Origin: SIG603 sp964369225
Lineage (GTDB): Bacteria; Bacillota; Clostridia; Oscillospirales; Acutalibacteraceae
Reading direction: 5' to 3'
Length of the DNA: 64,000 bases
Assembly (NCBI GenBank): GCA_964369225.1
Contig: CAYJER010000008.1
Coordinates: 5,495 to 69,494 of the forward strand
The position numbers were made by a program, and so were the translations under genes. The notes under the pieces were generated by a model. The model was not told where the DNA came from. It did no database searches and was given only the letters and a program-made list of their open reading frames with translations. This document shows positions 41,802 through 49,132 of this stretch, in pieces (position 1 is the stretch's first letter; each line of letters begins with the position of its first letter).

Positions 41802-41825
41802 TTTAGTTAGTTTTAGCTAACTAAA
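41802..41825 (-). promoter_or_regulatory. Operator upstream of the ABC gene
   Basis: Inverted repeat TTTAGTTAG and CTAACTAAA around a 6-bp centre, ending 21 bp before the ATG. The same AGTTA-N8-TAACT arrangement lies at 42669-42690, on the other side of tetR. Confidence 0.75.
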
Positions 41826-41874
41826 TCTTAAAAAAATATCGGAACGTATGCCCCAATATTTTAAAAAACCTAAA

Positions 41875-42486
41875 TCAAAATCCAAGTATTTCTTTTGTTC
41901 CAGCGTAATAAAATTTTTGAATTTTGCCTATATACTCAAAGGCTTCCTCACGGCTCAAATCATGGTGAACGGCTTCAAGCATATTATTAATTCCAGAAGT
42001 TGCAATTACATGAACAAAAAACTTGTTTATCTCAGTTGCTTTGAAATTATCGTTCTCCATAAATTCAAGCGAGGATTTTTCTTCTACTTCTATAAGTTTA
42101 TCTACAAATTTTTCATATTTTGTTCCCACTGAACAACAAAACAGCAGTTTTGACAGCTCAAAATCAGAATACAGATACTCTAAAATTATTTTTGTGCCTT
42201 TACCCATGTTTTCTGTAATGTCCGCACTTTCAAAATCATATTGCTCTTCTACTTCTTCGTGCGCCCTTTTATATAACTCTAGTAGATTTTCGGCAAATTC
42301 CCCTACAAGTGCATCAAATAAGCCATCTTTACCCTTAAAGTGGTTGTAGACAGCGCCTGTTGTAGCTTTTGCGTTTGTAGAAATTTCTCGTAAATTGGCG
42401 TTTATAAAACCTTTTTTCAGAAATTCCTCTTTAGCACATACAATAATTCGCTCTTTTGTAAGCTCTGACGAGTAGCTCAATTTCAT
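41875..42486 (-). CDS. TetR-family transcriptional regulator
   Basis: About 203 residues. The N-terminal helix-turn-helix lies at about 8-55 (LREISTNAKATTGAVYNHFKGKDGLFDALV); the C-terminal ligand and dimerisation domain fills the rest. The start MKLSYSSEL is chosen because the longer frame (beginning at a GTG) overlaps its own -10 box. It lies between the ABC gene (same strand) and the flavodoxin gene (divergent), and both carry the same operator, so it most likely represses both and possibly responds to a toxic or redox-active ligand. Confidence 0.9.
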   Translation of the reverse strand: MKLSYSSELTKERIIVCAKEEFLKKGFINANLREISTNAKATTGAVYNHFKGKDGLFDALVGEFAENLLELYKRAHEEVEEQYDFESADITENMGKGTKIILEYLYSDFELSKLLFCCSVGTKYEKFVDKLIEVEEKSSLEFMENDNFKATEINKFFVHVIATSGINNMLEAVHHDLSREEAFEYIGKIQKFYYAGTKEILGF

Positions 42487-42518
42487 CACATCCAATAACA
42501 GATATATCTTTAATAACA

Positions 42519-42547
42519 ATGTTATCACAATTGTTTAAATTTGTCAA
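42519..42547 (-). promoter_or_regulatory. sigma-A promoter of tetR
   Basis: Minus-strand -35 TTGACA (42542-42547), 17-bp spacer, -10 TAACAT (42519-42524), 33 bp before the chosen ATG. Confidence 0.75.
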
Positions 42548-42633
42548 GAACAAATATTTGAACAAAAGATTATTGACTACTCACTTATAATTGATGCTTC
42601 AAAAATTAATTTTACAGTTATCTATAAATCTTC

Positions 42634-42662
42634 TTGACATTATGTGAATTTTGATGTATATT
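42634..42662 (+). promoter_or_regulatory. sigma-A promoter of the flavodoxin gene
   Basis: -35 TTGACA (42634-42639), 17-bp spacer, -10 TATATT (42657-42662); the operator at 42669-42690 covers the transcription start. Confidence 0.85.
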
Positions 42663-42668
42663 AAAAAT

Positions 42669-42690
42669 AAAGTTAACATAAACTAACTTT
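42669..42690 (+). promoter_or_regulatory. TetR-type operator at the flavodoxin start site
   Basis: Perfect 7-bp arms AAAGTTA and TAACTTT around ACATAAAC. Shares the inner pattern AGTTA-R-C-W-W-AAAC-TAACT with the operator at 41802-41825, so one repressor very likely binds both. Confidence 0.8.
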
Positions 42691-42710
42691 ATATAAGAAA
42701 GTGAGGTATT

Positions 42711-43133
42711 ATGATGAACAAAGTGGCAGTAATATATTGGAGTTCCACAGGAAACACCGAAATTATGGCGAAAAAAATATTTGACGGTGTAAAAGAAGCA
42801 GGTAATGACGCCGATATTTTCTCTTGTGGTGAATTTGATGTTTCAACAGTAAAAAATTATGATGTAGTAGTTTTGGGTTGCCCCGCATGTGGCAGCGAAG
42901 AACTTGACGAAAGTGAATTTATGCCTATGTTTGAAACCATAAAAGAAGATTTAAAGGGCAAAAAAATTGCTTTATTCGGCTCTTACGGTTGGGGTGGCGG
43001 AGAATACATGAACACCTTTAAGGGAGAGTGTGAAAATATCGGCTTAACAGTTATAGCAGAACCAATACTTGCAGAAAACACACCTGATAGCGACGCCGAA
43101 GAGCTATGCAAAAATTTTGGTAAAACCTTATAA
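42711..43133 (+). CDS. Flavodoxin
   Basis: A 140-residue FMN electron carrier. The phosphate-binding loop SSTGNTE (about residues 12-18) and the isoalloxazine-binding loops CPACGSEELDES and GSYGWGGGEYM are typical of short-chain clostridial flavodoxins. It can replace ferredoxin in low-potential electron transfer. ATGATG starts occur in tandem; the second has the better spacing from GTGAGG. It is divergent from tetR and carries that regulator's operator at its transcription start. A terminator follows, so it is monocistronic. Confidence 0.94.
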   Translation: MMNKVAVIYWSSTGNTEIMAKKIFDGVKEAGNDADIFSCGEFDVSTVKNYDVVVLGCPACGSEELDESEFMPMFETIKEDLKGKKIALFGSYGWGGGEYMNTFKGECENIGLTVIAEPILAENTPDSDAEELCKNFGKTL

Positions 43134-43149
43134 ATTTAAGAAAATAGAA

Positions 43150-43186
43150 CGACATAAGAAGGCGGCTAGTATGTCGCCTTTTTGTT
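43150..43186 (+). terminator. Terminator of the flavodoxin gene
   Basis: Seven-bp stem CGACATA/TATGTCG (with an alternative AGGCGG/CGCCT stem) followed by CCTTTTTG. Confidence 0.75.
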
Positions 43187-43222
43187 TTAATATTATTAAG
43201 ATTGGAGACTAGACAGTAGAAC

Positions 43223-44023
43223 ATGGATATTTTATTTGCATTTGGACTAACACTTTTCGCAGGCTTATCAACAGGAATCGGCAGTGCTATGGCACTACTG
43301 ACAAAACAAACTAATAAAAAATTCTTATCCTTTTCTTTGGGGCTTTCCGCTGGTGTAATGCTATATGTTTCGTTTGTAGAAATTCTTCCAAAAGGAATAG
43401 AGTCACTCGTTCCAACTTACGGAGAACGAACAGGCAATTTACTAGCAATTATAAGCTTTTTTGGTGGAATTTTACTTATTGCCCTAATAGATAAACTTAT
43501 ACCTACCATGGGCAACCCTCACGAGGTACACATAGTAGAAGAAATGGACGGCGAAAGCAAGGAACACAAAACAAATTTAATGAGAATGGGCTTATTTACG
43601 GCATTAGCAATAGCAATTCATAATTTCCCAGAGGGTCTTGCGACATTTATTTCTGCTATTGACTCCCCCGAAACAGGGGTAGCAATTGCCTTTGCTATAG
43701 CTATTCACAACATACCAGAGGGCATAGCCGTTGCAGTGCCTGTTTTTTACGCAACAGGAAGCAGAAAAAAAGCCTTTAGATTTTCCTTTTTGTCTGGCTT
43801 ATCCGAGCCAATAGGTGCAATCGTAGGCTATTTTCTGTTAATTCAGTTTATAGGAGATGTGCTTTTTGGTGTAGTTTTCTCTGCTGTTGCAGGAATAATG
43901 GTTTATATTTGTCTGGATGAATTGTTACCTTCTGCAAGAGAATACGGAGAACATCATATATCAATTTACGGTCTCATAGTCGGAATGTTTATTATGGCTA
44001 TCAGTCTGTTACTATTTATGTAA
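43223..44023 (+). CDS. zupT: ZIP-family zinc transporter
   Basis: A 266-residue inner-membrane metal transporter with about eight hydrophobic spans. Both hallmark histidine motifs are present: AIHNFPEG (about 130-137) and AIHNIPEGIAV (about 160-170), which form the metal path. It probably imports Zn2+ or Fe2+. No zinc-uptake operator was recognised. The ribosome-binding site is weak and distant (GGAG about 15 bp upstream of the ATG), and the next gene converges from the other strand. Confidence 0.93.
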   Translation: MDILFAFGLTLFAGLSTGIGSAMALLTKQTNKKFLSFSLGLSAGVMLYVSFVEILPKGIESLVPTYGERTGNLLAIISFFGGILLIALIDKLIPTMGNPHEVHIVEEMDGESKEHKTNLMRMGLFTALAIAIHNFPEGLATFISAIDSPETGVAIAFAIAIHNIPEGIAVAVPVFYATGSRKKAFRFSFLSGLSEPIGAIVGYFLLIQFIGDVLFGVVFSAVAGIMVYICLDELLPSAREYGEHHISIYGLIVGMFIMAISLLLFM

Positions 44024-44080
44024 AACAAAAATGGTAAATGTTTTAAAGATTGAACTTGAGTTTTAAGGTAAAAATTTCTC

Positions 44081-45088
44081 TTAAAATGATAAATTTTCAA
44101 GTATTCTTTTCACTGTTAGCATGTTTTCATCTGGTGTTAATTTAGGGATTTCACATCCACCTGCAACTATGTTTGTTTTTGAGTTTTGAGCCAGACAATA
44201 TTTCACTGCGTTTTCCACAGTTTGAGTTGAGCCTTGGAGCATCACACTTACAGGGTCGTAATTTCCGCTTACAGATGATATTCCATCTAAAGCTTCAATT
44301 GCCTTTTCAAGGTTCACCATATGGTCACAGTCAAAAATATCAGCCTTTACCTGTGCTATATAAGGCAGCATAGGCTCTGTATTTCCGCAGATGTGAAGTT
44401 TGACTTTTGCACCTGCATTATGTATATCTTCTGTCAATTTCTTTTGGTAAGGAAGTGCAAATTCTTCATAAAATGCTGGTGATAAAAGGGATGTCGCTGC
44501 ATCTCCAATTCCAATTATATCTGCACCAGCCTTAATTTGCTCAAGTGCGAACAATTTTGCTTGATTATAGCAAGTGTTCAACATTTCGTGCATTTCCTCT
44601 TCATAGTCATACAGGTTACACATAAATTCGCTCATATCCATTATGTCACAGCTCATGGCTACAGCACCCTCTACCCAACCAATAACGGGAACTTCACCCA
44701 TTGATTTTTCTTTAAATAGCCTTATAGCCTCCAGTCTATCGTTCATTCTTCTACCCTTTGATGGGTCAATTATCTTAAGTTTTTTTATGTCTCCTACAGT
44801 TTCAATAAGATGTTTTTTAGCATAAGGTACATTGTCCTCTGGCATTTCCACTTCGCAGCCTAAACCCTCTGCCTCTCTCATCGGGTCCGAAATTGCACAA
44901 AAACAGTCAATTCCAAATTTTTCATGGCAGACCATATTTCCCTCTACAAGTTTCTTATAGTCGCTGACGTATTCACGGTAGGAAACACCAATTTGTTTTG
45001 CCGCAAGAAACATGACAATGTTAAGGTTTGGAACTCTATCCACGGGTTTTCCTGCCATTCTGTTATATAATCTTTCGTATGAATTCAT
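44081..45088 (-). CDS. Uroporphyrinogen decarboxylase-family / MtaA-type methyltransferase
   Basis: A 336-residue TIM-barrel protein of the UroD superfamily. The zinc-binding LHICGN motif (about 233-238) with a distal Cys (GGCEIP near residue 315) is the MtaA/CmuA-like cobamide methyltransferase pattern; the residues of true heme UroD are not evident. It may transfer a methyl group from a methylated substrate to coenzyme M or a corrinoid, or act on an unknown sugar-derived methyl donor. The ATG overlaps the GH127 stop by four bases (ATGA) with AAGGAG upstream, so expression is coupled to the glycosidase. No corrinoid protein is encoded next to it. Confidence 0.82.
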   Translation of the reverse strand: MNSYERLYNRMAGKPVDRVPNLNIVMFLAAKQIGVSYREYVSDYKKLVEGNMVCHEKFGIDCFCAISDPMREAEGLGCEVEMPEDNVPYAKKHLIETVGDIKKLKIIDPSKGRRMNDRLEAIRLFKEKSMGEVPVIGWVEGAVAMSCDIMDMSEFMCNLYDYEEEMHEMLNTCYNQAKLFALEQIKAGADIIGIGDAATSLLSPAFYEEFALPYQKKLTEDIHNAGAKVKLHICGNTEPMLPYIAQVKADIFDCDHMVNLEKAIEALDGISSVSGNYDPVSVMLQGSTQTVENAVKYCLAQNSKTNIVAGGCEIPKLTPDENMLTVKRILENLSF

Positions 45089-46953
45089 TTTTGACACTCC
45101 TTAAATGTAACTTTTCTAAGTGTAGTTTTTGCAATATGTTTAAGCAATTTTTCTTCGTATTTGTTTGTTATTTTATTAAATAAATTTACTTCAATCTTGT
45201 CGCCTTTTATTTTGGCTTCTGTTATCTCACCGATAATGTAATTTAAGTAATCATCGTTTTTAGGGCTACAATAAATGTCATAAAAGCCATCTATCGGATG
45301 TTTTTTAGATATTTTTTCATCAAAATCTATATCTAAAGCAAAAAGCATATCTTTGTATGTGTAAAAATTATCTCCAACTAAATCAGTTTTTACCATTACA
45401 TCTGCAACAAATTCCACAGTAAATTCATCATCACAGAACTCTCTTTCAATTGTTAAAATGCCATTTTCAATTCTAGCATTTTCACTGCACTTCACATCTT
45501 TTGCATATGACGGAATTCTTATAGAAATGCTTAAATTTATTTTTTCGCTAGTTTTAACAATGTATTTCAAAACATCTTCATAAGGATAGTTTGAAATTTC
45601 TTTTATATTAATTTCCACATCGCCAATTTTAGTGGATAAAACGCTGTCGCCATGGAAAACTTTAAGCAATTTATTAGAGTTTTGATACCACATATGCTCA
45701 TAAAAATATGTGTAAATTCTGCCGGCGTTTGGCACACAACACACGGCTGCATCTTGGTGTGTTGGGGAATATTTGTATCTTAATTGTTTGGAATTCTCGT
45801 CTTCTGTTTGGAAAATCCCACACATACTGTAAGAATTATCTGATTTTAGATAAGATATAGAACTGTGCTCAGTTATTTTTGATTCTCTGAACTGTGCACC
45901 CATTGCAGCATTATAAAATAACCACTGAGCTTTGTCTATATATTCAAAATTACCTGTCGTTTCGTAAAGTTTAATATAGGAGTGCATGAGTTCTTGCAAA
46001 GAGCAGTACTCATAGCCTGTTTCGGTGGCATCAGCCTGTCTTTCTGCTATATATTCATCACCTATGCCAGCACCGCTAGGACAAATGCAAGGTTCAAGTT
46101 TCTCTAAAAAGTGTTTTACATGTTTATCATAAGATTTATCCAATTTATAAGCATAAATAATACCCCTTACTTGCTCATAAGTGTGGACGCTATGATCGCT
46201 AAATTTTCTATCGGTATCAAGTGTTTTTGCACTTGCATCTGTATTAAGATGTGGTGTAACAGAGAAACAGTCATAAAGCCACTTGCAATAATTTAAATAA
46301 GTTAAATCTAATGTAAGGCTATATGCTTTCTCGAACACATCTACAATCATCAAAGAGTGTCCCACGCCACAGCCATAGTCATTTCTTTGGTCAAGGGCAG
46401 CAAATGGGCTTTTTCCACCTATTTTATATGAACTCATAATTACATCCAAGGCTTTAAGAACTTTTCTAAGAATTTTTGTATCGCCTTTATATTCATAATA
46501 AGCCAATGCCGCCCTAAGAATTGTAGCTTGAGCCCACATTTCACCATTTTCATCTTCGTGATTAAATCTTAGATCCTTGTCATAAATTCCTATATATCCA
46601 TCTTCGTCTGCACTATCAAGATATTTTTCCATATATGAAAATGCTTTTTCTTTCATCTTTTCATCTTCTAAAAGAATGGCAGTTCTTAAAAAACCATCGA
46701 GCCAATTCCCCTGTGTTTCGCAGTTCCACCACATATATTGCGACATAAAGCCTTCGCCGACATCTGTCGCTCCAACCTCTACAGGAGGAGTATACTTTGT
46801 CCTCCTGTCGTTACCGTAAATGTCGTCGGTTTTAACTAAATCGGGTACTAGTTCATCCAAATTTCCAATAAACCCGTTTAAATCTGCTTGCATGTTCCTT
46901 CTTAAGTATCCAAGCGGTTTAACTTTCGAGAAATTGACATTTTTATATTCCAC
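45085..46953 (-). CDS. GH127-type beta-L-arabinofuranosidase
   Basis: A 622-residue glycoside hydrolase with an (alpha/alpha)6 barrel of the DUF1680/GH127 group, probably releasing L-arabinofuranose from arabinan-type glycans. The paired cysteines AVCCVPNAGR at about 400 match the family's catalytic/zinc cysteines, although the preceding Glu-x-Cys element is degenerate (SMCGIF), so activity should be tested. No signal peptide, so it is cytoplasmic. The start codon is GTG after GGAGGATATGAATA. First gene of a two-gene operon with the UroD-like protein. Confidence 0.85.
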   Translation of the reverse strand: MEYKNVNFSKVKPLGYLRRNMQADLNGFIGNLDELVPDLVKTDDIYGNDRRTKYTPPVEVGATDVGEGFMSQYMWWNCETQGNWLDGFLRTAILLEDEKMKEKAFSYMEKYLDSADEDGYIGIYDKDLRFNHEDENGEMWAQATILRAALAYYEYKGDTKILRKVLKALDVIMSSYKIGGKSPFAALDQRNDYGCGVGHSLMIVDVFEKAYSLTLDLTYLNYCKWLYDCFSVTPHLNTDASAKTLDTDRKFSDHSVHTYEQVRGIIYAYKLDKSYDKHVKHFLEKLEPCICPSGAGIGDEYIAERQADATETGYEYCSLQELMHSYIKLYETTGNFEYIDKAQWLFYNAAMGAQFRESKITEHSSISYLKSDNSYSMCGIFQTEDENSKQLRYKYSPTHQDAAVCCVPNAGRIYTYFYEHMWYQNSNKLLKVFHGDSVLSTKIGDVEINIKEISNYPYEDVLKYIVKTSEKINLSISIRIPSYAKDVKCSENARIENGILTIEREFCDDEFTVEFVADVMVKTDLVGDNFYTYKDMLFALDIDFDEKISKKHPIDGFYDIYCSPKNDDYLNYIIGEITEAKIKGDKIEVNLFNKITNKYEEKLLKHIAKTTLRKVTFKECQK

Positions 46954-47252
46954 TATTCATATCCTCCATATTGATTATTCAAGAATTAAATACTCTAGCG
47001 CATTAAGTTATATTTTATCAACTGTGTTGATTACGTTGTAATTCATTAAATCTATAATTGTTTGTAAACCTTTAGGTAAGTTTATCTCTTTATACTGATC
47101 ATTGTTTAATATAGTTTTTTCTGCAGTCTGCAATTTTTTAGTTATGTGTTAATTTTGAGCTGTTTAACATAAATAAATTATACCATCTAACACTGCCAAA
47201 AGATATATTAATATTAAATTTTTTACAAAAATTTCTCTTTTAACGGCATAAA
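46954..47252. other. Non-coding leader region of the GH127 operon
   Basis: About 300 bp with an extended -10 promoter (47177-47185) and short dyads such as ATCAAC/GTTGAT and ATTAC/GTAAT closer to the gene. No open frame looks real. Confidence 0.5.
47177..47185 (-). promoter_or_regulatory. Extended -10 promoter of the GH127 operon
   Basis: Minus strand reads TGGTATAAT. No good -35. The leader to the GTG start would be about 220 nt. Confidence 0.4.
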
Positions 47253-47300
47253 AAATCACCTAATCTAAAACTCTAAATTAGTTTTAAAATTGGGTGATTT
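47253..47300 (-). terminator. Terminator of rlmD
   Basis: Eight-bp stem AAATCACC/GGTGATTT with a longer interrupted AT-rich stem inside, followed by a T-run on the minus strand. Confidence 0.75.
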
Positions 47301-47333
47301 TGAGTAAATATACGAATTTTGCCAATCGAGACA

Positions 47334-48680
47334 TTAAGCGGACAATAAACATACCGTTTCCACATGTGAGGTCGCTGGGAAAAGGTCAAAGGCTTGTGAG
47401 TTTTGTAGCATGTAGCCTTTTTCCGCAAAAACTTTAAGGTCTCTTGCTAAAGATGCTGGGTCACAGCTTATATACACAATTTTTTTAGGGTTCATTCGGC
47501 TTACTGTGTCGATAAGTGCAGTGTCACAGCCTTTTCTAGGTGGGTCAAGAACCACTACATCTGGTTTTTCTCCTCTTTCCTCCAGTATTTCTACTGCCTT
47601 GCCAGCATCTGCACAGATAAACTCAGCGTGGTGTATGTTGTTCATCTCTGCGTTTATTTTTGCGTTTTCAATCGCCTGTGGAATTATTTCAATTCCTATA
47701 AGTTTTTTTGCCTTGCTTGCCATACATAGACCTATTGTGCCTGTTCCGCAGTAAAGGTCAACTAAAGTTTCTTCTCCTTTTAAATCTGCAAACTCAATCG
47801 CCTTTTGATATAATCTTTCAGCCTGATTTCTATTAACTTGGAAGAATGATAAAGGAGAAATATTAAAGTTTAGTCCGCATAAATTTTCACTTATAAAGTC
47901 TTTTCCCCATAAAGTTTTGCAGGTTTTTCCTAAAACAACATTTGTCTTCTCTTTATTCACATTGATTATAATAGAAGACACATTCTTAATCTTTTCTTTA
48001 ATTGCAATACATAGTTGTGTTGCAAACGGTAGCTCATCTGCATTAATCACTATGCAAACCATAAGTTCATTGTTGCCCATTCTTAGGTACAAATGCCTTA
48101 ATATTCCTTTATGGTCTTTTTCGTTATAGACTGATACCTTTGCTTTTTTATACCAATCTTTAATTATTTGCATAACTTCTGTAAATTCAAAAGGTTGTAA
48201 TAAACAATCATCTACAGGAATTATCCTGTGAGAATGTTTACCGAAAAATCCCATTGTTAGCTCGCCATTGTTATCAACTCCAAACGGAATTTGAGCCTTA
48301 TTTCTGTATCTATCTCTTGTATCACAGGCTCTGATTTTCTCCATGTTAAAATCTTTGTATCCGCCAATTCTTGTTATAGCATCTTTTACTCTAGTTTCTT
48401 TTATTAAGGCCTCTTCCCCATAATTAATATGCCTAAAAACACAGCCACCACATTTTGAGAAAACCTTACATTCGCTTTCTTCTCTTGCAGTAGATGCTTT
48501 AATTATCTTTTCTACAATGCCAAAACAATAGTTTTTTAGCACCTTTACTATCCTAACTTCTATCATATCCCCTATCGCTGTAGATCCTACAAAAACAGCA
48601 ATATTATTTATTTTGCAAATTCCCATTCCCTCGGAACTCATTGCAATTATTTCGGCTGTATAAATATCATTTTTCTTCAT
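47334..48680 (-). CDS. rlmD: 23S rRNA (uracil-5-)-methyltransferase RlmD/RumA family
   Basis: A 448-residue RumA-type tRNA/rRNA uracil-C5 methyltransferase. TRAM domain at about 1-60, then four Fe-S cysteines beginning CKVFSKCGGC (about 75-85), the SAM-binding LYCGTGTIGLCM region (about 305-320) and the catalytic DPPRKGCD (about 395). B. subtilis has two such paralogues (RlmCD-type), and the exact uridine target is not decided here. AGGAG precedes the ATG. Single gene, terminated downstream. Confidence 0.93.
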   Translation of the reverse strand: MKKNDIYTAEIIAMSSEGMGICKINNIAVFVGSTAIGDMIEVRIVKVLKNYCFGIVEKIIKASTAREESECKVFSKCGGCVFRHINYGEEALIKETRVKDAITRIGGYKDFNMEKIRACDTRDRYRNKAQIPFGVDNNGELTMGFFGKHSHRIIPVDDCLLQPFEFTEVMQIIKDWYKKAKVSVYNEKDHKGILRHLYLRMGNNELMVCIVINADELPFATQLCIAIKEKIKNVSSIIINVNKEKTNVVLGKTCKTLWGKDFISENLCGLNFNISPLSFFQVNRNQAERLYQKAIEFADLKGEETLVDLYCGTGTIGLCMASKAKKLIGIEIIPQAIENAKINAEMNNIHHAEFICADAGKAVEILEERGEKPDVVVLDPPRKGCDTALIDTVSRMNPKKIVYISCDPASLARDLKVFAEKGYMLQNSQAFDLFPATSHVETVCLLSA

Positions 48681-48855
48681 CTGATTTCTCCTAATTATAG
48701 TTTACTAAGTATATCATATATAGTTATAAAACACAAGTAAAAAGCTTTGTTTTGACACTTCTTTTTAAAAATGCTCAATTTGTTGTGCAATTTCAACATA
48801 TTTCAAATATAAACTTTGTCAAAAATATTTTATAAACAAAACTTGACAAAGGGTA

Positions 48856-48884
48856 TTGACAAATCGTTTATATTGATATATAAT
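48856..48884 (+). promoter_or_regulatory. Consensus promoter of a predicted small RNA
   Basis: -35 TTGACA (48856-48861), 17-bp spacer, -10 TATAAT (48879-48884). The next gene in this direction begins 240 bp later behind its own promoter, and a terminator intervenes. Confidence 0.85.
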
Positions 48885-48890
48885 ATAAAC

Positions 48891-49006
48891 ATAGCAAGGA
48901 ACAAAACAAAAAACTAGATAACAAGACTGGCGATAAGGATTTATCGCAAGCTTTTCAATACAACTCCTCCCTAAAACAAGAAGACTGCCAATAGGCAGTT
49001 TTTTTG
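48891..49006 (+). ncRNA. Predicted trans-acting small RNA with anti-Shine-Dalgarno segment
   Basis: A unit of about 115 nt runs from a consensus promoter to an intrinsic terminator (ACTGCC/GGCAGT plus seven T at 48984-49006). It contains a hairpin GCGATAA/TTATCGC and a single-stranded CU-rich stretch ACAACTCCTCCCTAAAAC before the terminator hairpin. ACUCCUCCC can pair with GGAGG-type ribosome-binding sites such as those of the beta-helix protein (20265), CAP protein and GH127 genes. No coding frame explains it. Confidence 0.6.
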
Positions 49007-49061
49007 TGTTTTCTAACAAAAATTTGCACAAAAATTCATCACAATCACAAAATGGTTTATG

Positions 49062-49090
49062 TTGACTTTAACGTGTTGCAATGATACAAT
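49062..49090 (+). promoter_or_regulatory. sigma-A promoter of beta-helix gene 2
   Basis: -35 TTGACT (49062-49067), 17-bp spacer, -10 TACAAT (49085-49090), leader about 36 nt. Confidence 0.75.
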
Positions 49091-49132
49091 ATTACATATC
49101 AGCAATGATATATTATTTTAAAGGAGAATTGT

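Noticed and set aside
48819..49031. Minus-strand 70-residue open frame upstream of beta-helix gene 2
   Set aside because: It overlaps the promoter-terminator unit, has no ribosome-binding site and reads through the terminator hairpin.
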